From CAZNKU01 sp045541135 (GTDB lineage Bacteria; Bacillota; Clostridia; Monoglobales; Firm-18): a stretch of 58,484 nucleotides of DNA. Of the stretch, positions 1-8,455 are shown piece after piece (position 1 is the stretch's first letter; each line of letters opens with the position of its first letter). The position numbers were made by a program, and so were the translations under genes. The stretch spans positions 1 through 58,484 of the forward strand of contig JAZQIO010000064.1 of the NCBI GenBank assembly GCA_045541135.1, read 5' to 3'. The notes below the pieces were generated by a model. That model was not told the origin of the DNA, searched no databases, and was given only the letters and a program-made list of their open reading frames with translations.

Positions 1-59
1 AGCACTACATAAAGCGCTGCAATTATTGCCGCCTGTGTGATTGTTTTTGTCCTTTTCAT
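1..59 (-). CDS. Start of a small membrane transporter, possibly QueT-like ECF S component (partial)
   Basis: Only the first 19 codons lie in the window. They begin MKRTKTITQAAIIAALYVV: a short basic head running into a hydrophobic helix, as at the start of ECF-transporter substrate-binding subunits. The ATG is at 57-59 and follows an AGGGAG ribosome site about eight bases upstream. The assignment leans mainly on the preQ1-I-like riboswitch directly upstream, since preQ1 riboswitches commonly control queuosine-precursor transporters such as QueT. The membrane start and riboswitch context are visible; the QueT identity is inference. Confidence 0.45.
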   Translation of the reverse strand, partial: MKRTKTITQAAIIAALYVV

Positions 60-71
60 TTTTTACAACTC

Positions 72-111
72 CCTTAGTTTTTATTAGCGTGAGGATGGTT
101 TCGAACTCACG
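72..111 (-). promoter_or_regulatory. preQ1-I (type 1) riboswitch candidate
   Basis: On the minus strand a six-base stem CGTGAG/CTCACG (106-111 with 88-93) encloses the loop TTCGAAACCATC. It is followed by an A-rich tail ending AAAAACTAAGG that runs straight into the ribosome site. This is the preQ1-I layout: P1 hairpin, a loop beginning UUC, and an A-rich 3' tail that folds back as an H-type pseudoknot and can occlude the Shine-Dalgarno sequence. The AAGG here is the start of the ribosome site of the gene at 1-59, so translational control fits best. No intrinsic terminator lies between switch and gene. Confidence 0.7.
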
Positions 112-120
112 GTTTATATT

Positions 121-240
121 AATGAAGAATTAAGAATGAAAAATGAAGAATTACGGATAGCAAGCTTTGCTTGCCTTTGAATTTATAAATGCGAAGCATT
201 TATACCTTAATTCTGCATTCTACATTCTACATTCTGCATT
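121..240. repeat. 120-base inverted-repeat element (MITE-like)
   Basis: The two 36-base ends, 121-156 and the reverse complement of 205-240, match at about 29 of 36 positions by eye. Both ends are built from repeats of the type AATGMAGAAT. Inside are two smaller hairpins: GCAAGCTTTGCTTGC at about 161-175 and TATAAATGC/GCATTTATA around a GAA loop. There is no open reading frame. It lies between the stop of the radical SAM gene and the riboswitch. It could be a miniature mobile element or a transcript-end structure; no long T-run follows either hairpin, which argues against a simple terminator. Confidence 0.55.
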
Positions 241-242
241 TG

Positions 243-1139
243 TTAAACTCCTGTGTTATCAAAGCTTGGAATAAAGCTTTCTTCAGCAGTTCCGCCCTCC
301 TGAATAAAGCCATTTTCCACTCCGATATCCACAGCGTAGTTTATTAAATTATTATAATCCTCTTCGGATACCCTTTCTTTTAAAATTTTATGGTTTGCCA
401 CCTGAGGCATTGGTGTATATTGATTCATAAGGCTTATAAAAATATCATCCTTATATGTATTGTAAAGATATTTTACAATTTCCTTTGATTCTTCAAGATG
501 ATGTGGCAACAGCAGATGCCTTACAATAACACCCTTTTTCATAATACCGTTTTTGAAAAACTGCGGTTTTCCCACCTGGCGGAACATTTCCGCAATTGCC
601 CCTTTTGCATATTCTCTATAATTTGGTGCATTTGAATATTCCTTTGCAGTTTCACTGCTGTAGTATTTAAAGTCGGGCAGGTAAATATCCACATAACCTT
701 CAAGCAATTTTAGGGTTTCAACCTTTTCATATCCGCTTGTGTTATAAACTATGGGTAAATCAAGCCCTTTTTCCCTTGCAATATCCAAAGCCTTTACAAT
801 GTGTGGCACAAAGTGCGTAGGTGTAACAAGGTTTATATTGTTTGCACCCTTCCCTCTAAGCTCAAAGAAAATTTCCGAAAGCCGCTCTGCGCTTATTTCC
901 TTGCCGACTTTACCGTCGCGAATTTCGGCATTCTGGCAGAATATACAACCCATATTACAACCGCCGAAGAAAACTGTGCCTGAACCGTTATCGCCTGAAA
1001 TACAGGGTTCCTCCCACATATGAAGAGCCGCCCTTGTAACTAAAAGCTTGTCTGTTGTCTTGCAGTACCCTTTGGTTTTTGTCCTGTCAACACCGCATTC
1101 TCTTGGGCAAAGTATGCAGTTATTATACATTATTTTCAT
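243..1139 (-). CDS. Radical SAM protein, PflX / pyruvate formate-lyase-activating-enzyme-like
   Basis: This 298-residue protein has the radical SAM signature CNMGCIFC (C-x3-C-x2-C) near residue 61, in the context FFGGCNMGCIFCQN. That binds the [4Fe-4S] cluster and SAM. An extra cysteine group near the N-terminus (CILCPRECG) is typical of the PflX-like group. The family resembles activases of glycyl radical enzymes, but the substrate of this branch is generally not established. The start overlaps the end of the upstream PsiE-like gene by four bases, so the two are translationally coupled. No glycyl radical enzyme sits in this operon; whether it could act on the diol-dehydratase-type enzyme at 5912 is unknown. 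Confidence 0.8.
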   Translation of the reverse strand: MKIMYNNCILCPRECGVDRTKTKGYCKTTDKLLVTRAALHMWEEPCISGDNGSGTVFFGGCNMGCIFCQNAEIRDGKVGKEISAERLSEIFFELRGKGANNINLVTPTHFVPHIVKALDIAREKGLDLPIVYNTSGYEKVETLKLLEGYVDIYLPDFKYYSSETAKEYSNAPNYREYAKGAIAEMFRQVGKPQFFKNGIMKKGVIVRHLLLPHHLEESKEIVKYLYNTYKDDIFISLMNQYTPMPQVANHKILKERVSEEDYNNLINYAVDIGVENGFIQEGGTAEESFIPSFDNTGV

Positions 1140-1555
1140 TTTTTCTTGTTTAGTTCAACCAGACCGTCGGGAGTTTCCACCATATCATGGGATTTTAAAA
1201 GAAATTTTCTTATTGCAAACAGTATTGCAATTGCCGCAACGGTAATTATATTTTCGATTGCAGAAGTTTTTGTAACAATAAGGTGACGGGCAAGTGCAAA
1301 TGCAAGTACCTCTATAATGGTTTCCGGAGTATGCTTGCAAAGCATCTTTATAAGCTCCGCACCAATTGCAAGTATAATAGCATCGTCAAGTATGGTAACA
1401 AGGGCACCTACGTCTGATGTGGTTGTAACAGTATTTACACCTGTTATGATAAGTCTTACACCAAAAGCGATAATTGCTATACCTATAATTATTGAAATCA
1501 AAATTTCAAAAAGGTAACTTGCCTCAAACATTTTGTCCTGAAGTTTTTTTCTCAT
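1136..1555 (-). CDS. PsiE-like small integral membrane protein
   Basis: This 139-residue protein has about four hydrophobic segments (roughly residues 15-40, 48-68, 80-95 and 98-118). They are separated by short charged loops including an ARHLIV segment, and the C-terminus is polar and lysine-rich. Size and layout fit the phosphate-starvation-inducible PsiE family, whose function is poorly known. It starts 15 bases after the MATE gene ends and overlaps the following radical SAM gene, so it is the middle gene of a three-gene operon. The family call is by pattern only. Confidence 0.55.
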   Translation of the reverse strand: MRKKLQDKMFEASYLFEILISIIIGIAIIAFGVRLIITGVNTVTTTSDVGALVTILDDAIILAIGAELIKMLCKHTPETIIEVLAFALARHLIVTKTSAIENIITVAAIAILFAIRKFLLKSHDMVETPDGLVELNKKK

Positions 1556-1570
1556 AAAAAATCCCCTTTC

Positions 1571-2899
1571 TCAGTAATTGTATTTTTTTCGTTTTGTTAT
1601 TAAAAATATTAATGAAACTACTACTGCCATAACCTCTGCAGCTGTAACGGAAATCCATATTCCGTCTATGCCCCAAAGCAAGGGAAATACAACTACGGCA
1701 ACAATCTGGAATATAAATGAACGTAAAAAAGAAATTATTGCAGATGTTAAACCGTCGTTTAATGCCGTAAAGAATGCAGATGCAAAGATTGCAAATCCCG
1801 AAAACAAAAATGAAAATGAATATATTAAAAATCCGCGTAGGGTCAAATCTGTAAGTGTGCTGTCATATCCTACAAACATTTTTGAAAGAGGAAGTGCCAG
1901 AGCTTCTGAAAGTACAAACATAACCGCCGCAAAAACTGAGGTTATAACAAAGCTTTTCTTTAAAAGCCCTTTTAACTCAACGTGGTTTTTTGCACCGAAG
2001 TTAAAGCTTATAACAGGTGCAATACCAACAGAAAAGCCTATAAATACAGCAATAAATACAAAGCCCACATACATAAGCACACCATACGCAGCTATGCCGT
2101 TTTCACCTGCATATCTCATAAGCTGCAGGTTGTAAAGCATACCAACAGCGGACATTGAAATGTTGCTCATAAGCTCGGAAGAACCGTTTGTGCATATTTT
2201 AAAAAGTGCTTTAAAGTCAAAGTCAGGCTTTGAAATTCTTAAAATACTTGTATTTGGACGTACAAAATATATTATGGGTATTATTCCGCCAACTGTCTGA
2301 GCAATTGCAGTTGCAAATGCCGCACCTGCAACACCCCAGTGAAATACTGCCATAAAAAGTGCATCAAGCACCATATTTGTAACGCCTGAAATTATGGTGG
2401 TGTAAAGGCCAAGTGTCGGCTTTTCCGCAGTTACAAAAAGGGTTTGAAATTCTACCTGTAGCATAAAAAAGGGAAGTGCCGCAAGTATTATAATGCCGTA
2501 GGTTATACAGTCACTTTGCATTTGACCTGTTGCACCCATCAAAGCGGATATGGGCTTTATAAATGTAATTCCCAGTATTGCAACCACAACACCTGTGATA
2601 ATTGTTACATATACAAGCATTGAAAATATGCCGTTTGCCTTTTGGCGTTTACCCTCACCGAAGTATTTGGAAATAAGTGCACTGCCTCCTGTACCGAACA
2701 TAAAGCCGAATGCACCTAAAATCATAAGTACGGGCATTATAAAATTTACTGCGGCAAATGGTGTTTTGCCAACAAAGTTTGATATAAAAAAACCGTCTAC
2801 TACACCGTATATGGATGTAAAAATCATCATTATAATTGACGGCATAGTAAAACGGAGCATTTTTTTATAATTAAAATGGTCTGAAAGCTGAATGTTCAT
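1571..2899 (-). CDS. MATE family multidrug/sodium antiporter
   Basis: This 442-residue polytopic membrane protein has about twelve helices in two similar halves. Typical MATE features are FNYKKMLRFTMPSIIMMIF at the start, VVDGFFISNFVG in helix 1, FMFGTGGSALISKYFGEG after helix 2, and a matching SFNFGAKN motif in the second half. MATE proteins export cationic drugs or metabolites driven by sodium or proton gradients. I place the start at 2899 because GGAGGAAATA precedes that ATG; a start 20 codons upstream would lie inside the promoter. It is the first gene of the minus-strand operon with the PsiE-like and radical SAM genes. Confidence 0.9.
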   Translation of the reverse strand: MNIQLSDHFNYKKMLRFTMPSIIMMIFTSIYGVVDGFFISNFVGKTPFAAVNFIMPVLMILGAFGFMFGTGGSALISKYFGEGKRQKANGIFSMLVYVTIITGVVVAILGITFIKPISALMGATGQMQSDCITYGIIILAALPFFMLQVEFQTLFVTAEKPTLGLYTTIISGVTNMVLDALFMAVFHWGVAGAAFATAIAQTVGGIIPIIYFVRPNTSILRISKPDFDFKALFKICTNGSSELMSNISMSAVGMLYNLQLMRYAGENGIAAYGVLMYVGFVFIAVFIGFSVGIAPVISFNFGAKNHVELKGLLKKSFVITSVFAAVMFVLSEALALPLSKMFVGYDSTLTDLTLRGFLIYSFSFLFSGFAIFASAFFTALNDGLTSAIISFLRSFIFQIVAVVVFPLLWGIDGIWISVTAAEVMAVVVSLIFLITKRKKYNY

Positions 2900-2927
2900 T
2901 ATTTCCTCCGAATTCCTACTTACTACC

Positions 2928-2956
2928 ATTTTAATATGAATTTTTAATATTGTCAA
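2928..2956 (-). promoter_or_regulatory. Promoter of the MATE operon
   Basis: TTGACA (2951-2956) and TAAAAT (2928-2933) are 17 bases apart on the minus strand. The -10 ends 28 bases upstream of the MATE start codon. The -35 is perfect and the -10 matches five of six. Confidence 0.7.
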
Positions 2957-3002
2957 CAAAGAGTATTGTTTATTTATAAGCTGTATATAATTATGGCTGC
3001 AG

Positions 3003-4976
3003 TTATTCGCTGTCCCTTTCTACAAACATACGAAAATCAAGGTCTCTCGGTAAATCGACTGACGGTTTTTCCTTTTGTGACTGAATGTAAAACCAAAGGT
3101 CAGATGTTATGGTTTCGCATTCCCTGATGTCGGGAATTATAAGATTTCCGTTTCCGCAAAGTATTTGTTCACTTTCTTTTAATTTGCCTGTAAGTGCAAG
3201 AGCATAGGCATAGTAAATGCTGCAACGGTTGTTGTTTTTTATATTCTCCGTTGCATTTTCGTAATATGAAATAATAAGGCTGTTTTTTTCGTTTACGAAA
3301 AGTATTTTAAGTAAATCCTTTGCCATTGATACATCGTCGGACTTTAATTTATATGCCTTTTGTATGTTTTCGCAAGCACCTTCTCTGTCATCGGTTTTCT
3401 GACACACTATTGCCTTGCCGTAGTACGCCCAGGGGCTTTCTTCAAGCTGTAGTGATTTGTTGAAGTTTTTCATCGCCTTGCTGTAATCTTCTGTAGCTGT
3501 GTATGTGCAACCAAGCTGAAAGTATGTGTACCAGTTGTTTTTATCCTTACCTTCTGCTGCCTGTTCCATAAGCTGTGTCCATTCGGTCTGTCGGATATAT
3601 GACGGGGGAACATCGGCAATGTTATGTGTTCCTAAAGTGCCGTTGTACAAAAGATTTTGCCACTGCTCCTGTTCTTTTCCTGTTGTGCCGAAATCAAGGT
3701 GTGAGCAAAGCATATTTTCTGCTCCTTTGCATCTTTCTGCCTCTAAAGCTCCCCAGCCTTCTGCATAAATTATTGTTTCATCTGCAGGTGATGTTGCCAT
3801 TTTATGCGTTTCCTTAAGTATTTTTTCAAGTTGTGTCTTTGCGATTTTTTCTTCTACCTTTGAAAGTGCTTCTGTCCGTGCTTCTGCCCATGTACCGTGT
3901 ACCTTCTTCGGGTCGGCTTTCAATGGACCGTAAACCTCAAGCCATTCCCACACTGTGTGGGGAGGCATTGGCAGACATTCGTGCTGAGTGTAGGCAAGTC
4001 CGCACTGTATTTCGTTATAGCTTCCCGATTCATCATCGGCTGTAAGGAAGTTTTTCCATTTGTGTCCGCCTTGTGAATCACCCCATACAAACAGCTTTCT
4101 GCCCTTTAAACGGTCTGTGGAGCTTTGAAAAAGTCCGTAACCTTCACTGTTAAGCTGACATATATATTTTTGAGAATCTGTTTCTGTTTTAAAGAAATAG
4201 TCATTTGCATAGCGGTTTTGTGACGGATATGTAATGTCGGTACCATTATAGTGAGGTACATTGATTTTTTCTACCATACCACGCTCTGCAATGTATGTTT
4301 CATTTGCGGGGACAATAACTCTGTCACTCTCATTTTCAACGGTTGCAATGTTACTCCACCAATACATGGGTATAACATTGTCATTTGGGTTTGTGATTCT
4401 CATTCTGCAATGTAGGAATGCAGAATCATCAGGCAAAAAGAAGTCCATCTGCACAATGGCACAGCGTATACGTTCAAAGTAGTAAAATCTTAAAACCGGT
4501 GTGCCGTCGTCAAGCTTTGTTACGGCGGTGTTAATTGCCGAACATGTGTATGGTCCGTGACCCTTGTAGCCGCAGTTCCATTCTATACCACCTGAAAGCC
4601 ATGCATTTCTGACCGCTAAGTTGCATGGGCGAACTACGCTGTTTTTAAAAAGCAGTTCTCTGTTTTCCTTTTTATCAAACAACGACCACAGCTTTCCGCC
4701 AAAATCGGGCATAAAGGTTGCCTTTATATATTCATTTTCAAGTATTACAGCAGTATAATCTGTCGGCTTTAATTCGCGGTTATACATATTCCGGTATTTA
4801 TATGGGTGTGCACATTCCATAACACCGTAATTTATAAAAAGTCCGTCATCTTCATCAAGCCTGAATTCGTTGGAAATAGTATTAAGGCTTAGGGTTTCGC
4901 TTATTGGAGGAAGTGTGCTTTCCTTTCCCAAATCTGCAGACAGAATATTTAATTTTTCTAATTTTAATGTGGACAT
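3003..4976 (-). CDS. DUF5107 domain protein with C-terminal TPR repeats
   Basis: This 657-residue protein has no signal peptide. Residues about 45-370 form the DUF5107 region, rich in aromatic residues (for example ATFMPDFGGKLWSLFDK and LSGGIEWNCG). Its fold is thought to resemble the beta-sandwich of galactose mutarotase. Residues about 480-610 are helical tetratricopeptide-like repeats (TYFQLGCTYTATEDYSKAMK and WAYYGKAIVCQKTDDREGA). Members are found next to glycoside-degradation genes and are taken to bind or act on carbohydrate, but no reaction is established. It is transcribed alone from 5010-5038, divergently from the microcompartment operon. A GGTGA ribosome site precedes the ATG at 4976. 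Confidence 0.75.
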   Translation of the reverse strand: MSTLKLEKLNILSADLGKESTLPPISETLSLNTISNEFRLDEDDGLFINYGVMECAHPYKYRNMYNRELKPTDYTAVILENEYIKATFMPDFGGKLWSLFDKKENRELLFKNSVVRPCNLAVRNAWLSGGIEWNCGYKGHGPYTCSAINTAVTKLDDGTPVLRFYYFERIRCAIVQMDFFLPDDSAFLHCRMRITNPNDNVIPMYWWSNIATVENESDRVIVPANETYIAERGMVEKINVPHYNGTDITYPSQNRYANDYFFKTETDSQKYICQLNSEGYGLFQSSTDRLKGRKLFVWGDSQGGHKWKNFLTADDESGSYNEIQCGLAYTQHECLPMPPHTVWEWLEVYGPLKADPKKVHGTWAEARTEALSKVEEKIAKTQLEKILKETHKMATSPADETIIYAEGWGALEAERCKGAENMLCSHLDFGTTGKEQEQWQNLLYNGTLGTHNIADVPPSYIRQTEWTQLMEQAAEGKDKNNWYTYFQLGCTYTATEDYSKAMKNFNKSLQLEESPWAYYGKAIVCQKTDDREGACENIQKAYKLKSDDVSMAKDLLKILFVNEKNSLIISYYENATENIKNNNRCSIYYAYALALTGKLKESEQILCGNGNLIIPDIRECETITSDLWFYIQSQKEKPSVDLPRDLDFRMFVERDSE

Positions 4977-5009
4977 AGTATCACCTTTTTGTTTTATTCT
5001 TATATGAAA

Positions 5010-5038
5010 ATTTTAAATCTATTTAATGCTGTTGTCAA
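5010..5038 (-). promoter_or_regulatory. Promoter of the DUF5107 gene
   Basis: On the minus strand TTGACA (5033-5038) is followed after 17 bases by TAAAAT (5010-5015), 33 bases upstream of the start codon. It is divergent from the promoter at 5131-5159. Confidence 0.7.
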
Positions 5039-5130
5039 TTATGATTTGTGTTTTGAAATTGATATTTTCTACTGTAAATTCTTGTTTTGTGACTTTTTTG
5101 TGAGTTTTTCTGTTTTTTTCTTTGAATGTA

Positions 5131-5159
5131 TTGACTTTGTTTTTGTTTTGTTGTACAAT
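5131..5159 (+). promoter_or_regulatory. Promoter of the first microcompartment unit
   Basis: TTGACT (5131-5136) and TACAAT (5154-5159) have a 17-base spacer and lie 30 bases before the HAD start codon. The same two hexamers with the same spacing form the second microcompartment promoter at 13837-13865. Upstream, TGTGA occurs twice with an 11-base period (5088-5092 and 5099-5103); these may be regulator half-sites. Confidence 0.7.
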
Positions 5160-5189
5160 ATAGGTAATATGGAGTGTGGAGAAGTAGGT

Positions 5190-5912
5190 ATGAAAAAACT
5201 TTTTGTATGTGATTTTGACGGTACACTGTATAAAAAGAATAATGAACGGGAATTTAAAGCCACAATGGATATGGTTAAAAGGCTAAAATCCAAGGGTCAT
5301 GAATTTGTTGTTGCAACGGGCAGACCACTGCACCTTCTGGAGCCGTATTTTGAAGATTTTGAAAATATGTACTTTATAAGCAATGACGGTGCGGTTTTAA
5401 GCAAGGGCTTTGAAATTTTTTTCAGCCGGCCTCTTGATAAGGATTTGATTAAAACTAAGCTTTGTGATTATAAGGGCGATTTTATTACCTACGGTCAGTG
5501 TGTTACATATGCTAAGTACAAGGAAAAGTCTGTGGGCTTTAAAATAGATGAATTTTTCCGCCACCATGTTATGCGTATAGGCTGTGTGGGAGAAATTGAA
5601 GAGGATATTTACAAAATAACCTTTGTAGGTAAAGAGCCAAAGGCAGATTTTCTGGATAAGTGCTGGAACAGCTACGGAGTGTTTGAATTTGTGGCAAAGG
5701 GCGTAAATAAGGGCGAAAGCCTTAAAAAACTGCAAAAAGCACTTGGTTTTACGGAAGAAAATACAATTGTCATCGGCGACGGTGAAAATGATATATGTAT
5801 GTTTGAATATGGGGCAAAAAGTTATGCTATGGTGTCTGCTTCACCAATGGTAAAGGCAAAGGCTGGTAAAACGGTTGAAAATGTAATGGAAATTTTAAGA
5901 GGTGAAATATAA
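5190..5912 (+). CDS. HAD superfamily (Cof-type) sugar-phosphate phosphatase
   Basis: This 240-residue protein has HAD motif I DFDGTLY at residues 7-13, motif II around VATGRP, a Cof-type cap, and motif IV VIGDGENDICMF near residue 195. Such enzymes dephosphorylate small phosphometabolites through an aspartyl-phosphate. I start it at 5190; the frame is open upstream, but the extra residues are a low-complexity translation of the promoter. Its TAA stop overlaps the ATG of the glycyl radical enzyme (TAATG), so it leads the microcompartment operon. It may clear a sugar phosphate, such as an excess 1-phosphate of the 6-deoxy-sugar route; this is inference. Confidence 0.8.
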   Translation: MKKLFVCDFDGTLYKKNNEREFKATMDMVKRLKSKGHEFVVATGRPLHLLEPYFEDFENMYFISNDGAVLSKGFEIFFSRPLDKDLIKTKLCDYKGDFITYGQCVTYAKYKEKSVGFKIDEFFRHHVMRIGCVGEIEEDIYKITFVGKEPKADFLDKCWNSYGVFEFVAKGVNKGESLKKLQKALGFTEENTIVIGDGENDICMFEYGAKSYAMVSASPMVKAKAGKTVENVMEILRGEI

Positions 5913-8425
5913 TGAAGGTATTTAATTTTAAAGAAATTGCAAAAAGCAAAAGAATTGATATGTTAAAGGATGCCTTGTTTGCATCAACACCACAGATAGA
6001 ATCTTCCCGTGCTGTACTTTTAACTGAAAGCTACAAGCAGACAGAAGGGTTGCCTATAATTAAAAGACGTTCTGCGGCATTTCGTCACATTCTTGAAAAT
6101 TTACCTATTATAATAAGATATAACGAGCTTGTTGTAGGCAGTACTACCATGAACTCAAGAAGCTGTCAGGTATTCCCCGAATATTCTTATAAATGGCTTG
6201 AGGAAGAATTTGAAACAATCCAGACACGTTCGGCAGACCCCTTTGTTATTTCCGAAAAAACAAAGGAAGAGCTTCGCGAAGTATTCAAATACTGGGACGG
6301 AAAAACCTCAAGCGAGCTTGCAACAGCATATATGAAAAGTGAAACACTTGACGCCATTGAACATAACATTTTTACACCCGGTAACTATTTTTACAACGGT
6401 ATAGGTCATGTAACCGTAGATTACGCAAAGGTGCTTAAAATTGGTTATAAGGGCATTATTGCAGAGGCGAAGGAAGCACTTGCAAAGATAAATGCCGGTG
6501 ATGCTGATGCCTGCTCAAAGATAGCATTTTTAGAGGCTGTTATTGAAAGCTGTGCGGCAGTAATTACATTTGCAAACAGATATGCAGATCTTGCAAGAAA
6601 AGAAGCGGAAAGCTGTGCAGATGCAACAAGAAAGCAGGAGCTTTTGAAAATTGCAGAAAACTGCGAAAAGGTACCTGCAAACGGTGCAACTTCATTTTAT
6701 GAAGCTTGTCAGTCATTCTGGTTTGTACAGATGCTTATTCAGACAGAGTCAAGCGGTCATTCAATTTCACCGGGACGCTTTGACCAGTATATGTATCCGT
6801 ATTTCAAAAAGGATTTTGATGACGGAAAGATTACAATGGAATTTGCTCAGGAGCTTATTGACTGTATATGGATTAAGCTTAATGATATGAGTAAGGTTCG
6901 TGATGCGGCTTCTGCAGCAGGCTTTGCAGGCTACAGTATGTTCCAGAACCTTATTGCAGGCGGTCAGACAAAGGACGGTCTTGATGCTACAAACGGGCTT
7001 TCGTTTATGTGTATTCAGGCTACAATGCACGTTTTGCTTCCGCAGCCTTCATTCTCTGTACGAGTATGGAACGGTTCACCTCACGAATTTTTGCTTAAGG
7101 CTGCAGAGCTTACAAGAACAGGTGTTGGTCTTCCTGCATACTATAACGACGAAGTTATTATCCCTGCACTTGTACAGCGTGGCTTAACACTTCAGGATGC
7201 ACGAGATTATAACATTATCGGCTGTGTTGAACCGCAAAAGTCAGGTAAAACAGACGGCTGGCACGATGCGGCATTCTTTAATATGTGCAGACCTTTGGAG
7301 CTTGTTTTCTCAAACGGCATTGACAAGGGCAAGCAGGTTGGTCTTAAAACAGGCGATGTTACAAAGATGACAAGCTTTGACGAATTCTACAATGCTTATA
7401 AGGCACAGATGGAATATATGATAGAGCTTATGGTAAATGCAGATAATGCAATTGACCTTGCACATGCACAGCGTTGTCCGCTTCCTTACCTTTCAAGTAT
7501 GATTGAAGACTGCATAGGCAGAGGTAAAAGCGTTCAGGAGGGCGGTGCTGTTTACAACTTCACAGGGCCTCAGGGCTTTGGTATTGCCAATATGGCAGAC
7601 GGCTTGTGGGCAGTTAAAAAGCTTGTGTTTGACGATAAAAAGATAACTATGGAATATCTTAAAAAGGCACTTGAAAATAACTTCGGTAAGGGCACAGCAG
7701 ATGCAGAGGTTATTACAAGCGCAGTTGCAAAACAGCTTGCTGAAAGCGGCGTTGATGTTGATGAAAAGCTGATTGCTGAAATTTACAAAACTGCAAGTGA
7801 AAATGCCGCAGGCGGTGAAGATTATTCAAAGCTTTTGGATATGATAAATGAACTTCCTAAGTTTGGTAATGACGATGACGAAATAGACTTGTTTGCACGT
7901 GATGTTGCTTATACATACACACGTCCTGTTGAAAAATACACAAATCCACGTGGAGGTAAGTATCAGGCAGGCTTGTACCCTGTATCTGCAAATGTACCTT
8001 TGGGTGCACAGACAGGTGCTACACCTGACGGACGTTATGCTTATACTCCTGTTGCAGACGGTGTTTCGCCAAGTGCAGGTAAGGACGTTAAGGGTCCTAC
8101 AGCTTCTGCAAACTCTGTTGCAAAGCTTGACCACTTTATTGCTTCAAACGGTACATTGTTTAATATGAAGTTCCATCCTTCAGCATTAAAGGGCAGAGAA
8201 GGTCTTGAAAACTTCGTTTCACTTATACGCGGTTACTTCGACAGAAAGGGAAGTCACGTACAGTTTAATGTAGTAAGCCGTGAAACATTACTTGATGCTC
8301 AGGCTCATCCTGAAAATTACAAGAGTCTGGTTGTTCGTGTTGCGGGCTACAGTGCATTGTTTACAACACTTTCACGTTCATTGCAGGATGATATTATAAG
8401 CAGAACAGAACAATCGACTTTCTAG
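5912..8425 (+). CDS. Glycyl radical enzyme, B12-independent propanediol (diol) dehydratase type
   Basis: This 837-residue protein has the catalytic thiyl cysteine C438 with E440 in GCVEPQ, D452 in GWHD, and H166 in GIGHVTVDY. The glycyl radical site RVAGYS has its glycine at 812. The combination of H166, C438, E440 and D452 is the set known for glycerol and 1,2-propanediol dehydratases. Choline lyase and pyruvate formate-lyase use different sets. The expected reaction is 1,2-propanediol to propanal plus water after radical installation by the neighbouring activase. It is the signature enzyme of this microcompartment. There is no N-terminal encapsulation helix: the protein starts directly with its catalytic domain (MKVFNFKEIAKSKRIDML). 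Glycerol cannot be excluded as substrate, but the aldolase and rhamnosidase favour propanediol. Confidence 0.92.
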   Translation: MKVFNFKEIAKSKRIDMLKDALFASTPQIESSRAVLLTESYKQTEGLPIIKRRSAAFRHILENLPIIIRYNELVVGSTTMNSRSCQVFPEYSYKWLEEEFETIQTRSADPFVISEKTKEELREVFKYWDGKTSSELATAYMKSETLDAIEHNIFTPGNYFYNGIGHVTVDYAKVLKIGYKGIIAEAKEALAKINAGDADACSKIAFLEAVIESCAAVITFANRYADLARKEAESCADATRKQELLKIAENCEKVPANGATSFYEACQSFWFVQMLIQTESSGHSISPGRFDQYMYPYFKKDFDDGKITMEFAQELIDCIWIKLNDMSKVRDAASAAGFAGYSMFQNLIAGGQTKDGLDATNGLSFMCIQATMHVLLPQPSFSVRVWNGSPHEFLLKAAELTRTGVGLPAYYNDEVIIPALVQRGLTLQDARDYNIIGCVEPQKSGKTDGWHDAAFFNMCRPLELVFSNGIDKGKQVGLKTGDVTKMTSFDEFYNAYKAQMEYMIELMVNADNAIDLAHAQRCPLPYLSSMIEDCIGRGKSVQEGGAVYNFTGPQGFGIANMADGLWAVKKLVFDDKKITMEYLKKALENNFGKGTADAEVITSAVAKQLAESGVDVDEKLIAEIYKTASENAAGGEDYSKLLDMINELPKFGNDDDEIDLFARDVAYTYTRPVEKYTNPRGGKYQAGLYPVSANVPLGAQTGATPDGRYAYTPVADGVSPSAGKDVKGPTASANSVAKLDHFIASNGTLFNMKFHPSALKGREGLENFVSLIRGYFDRKGSHVQFNVVSRETLLDAQAHPENYKSLVVRVAGYSALFTTLSRSLQDDIISRTEQSTF

Positions 8426-8455
8426 TAGATGTAAAAAAACAACGGAGATCTATTT

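Noticed and set aside
88..112. A GGTTTCGAACTC-like string that resembles a tRNA T-arm
   Set aside because: There is no acceptor stem or anticodon arm around it. The minus-strand reading as a preQ1-I switch explains the whole segment.
4989..5189. Upstream extension of the HAD phosphatase frame by 67 codons
   Set aside because: The extra residues are a Phe/Cys-rich translation of the T-rich promoter region, and the -35/-10 elements lie within it. The HAD fold begins at 5190.
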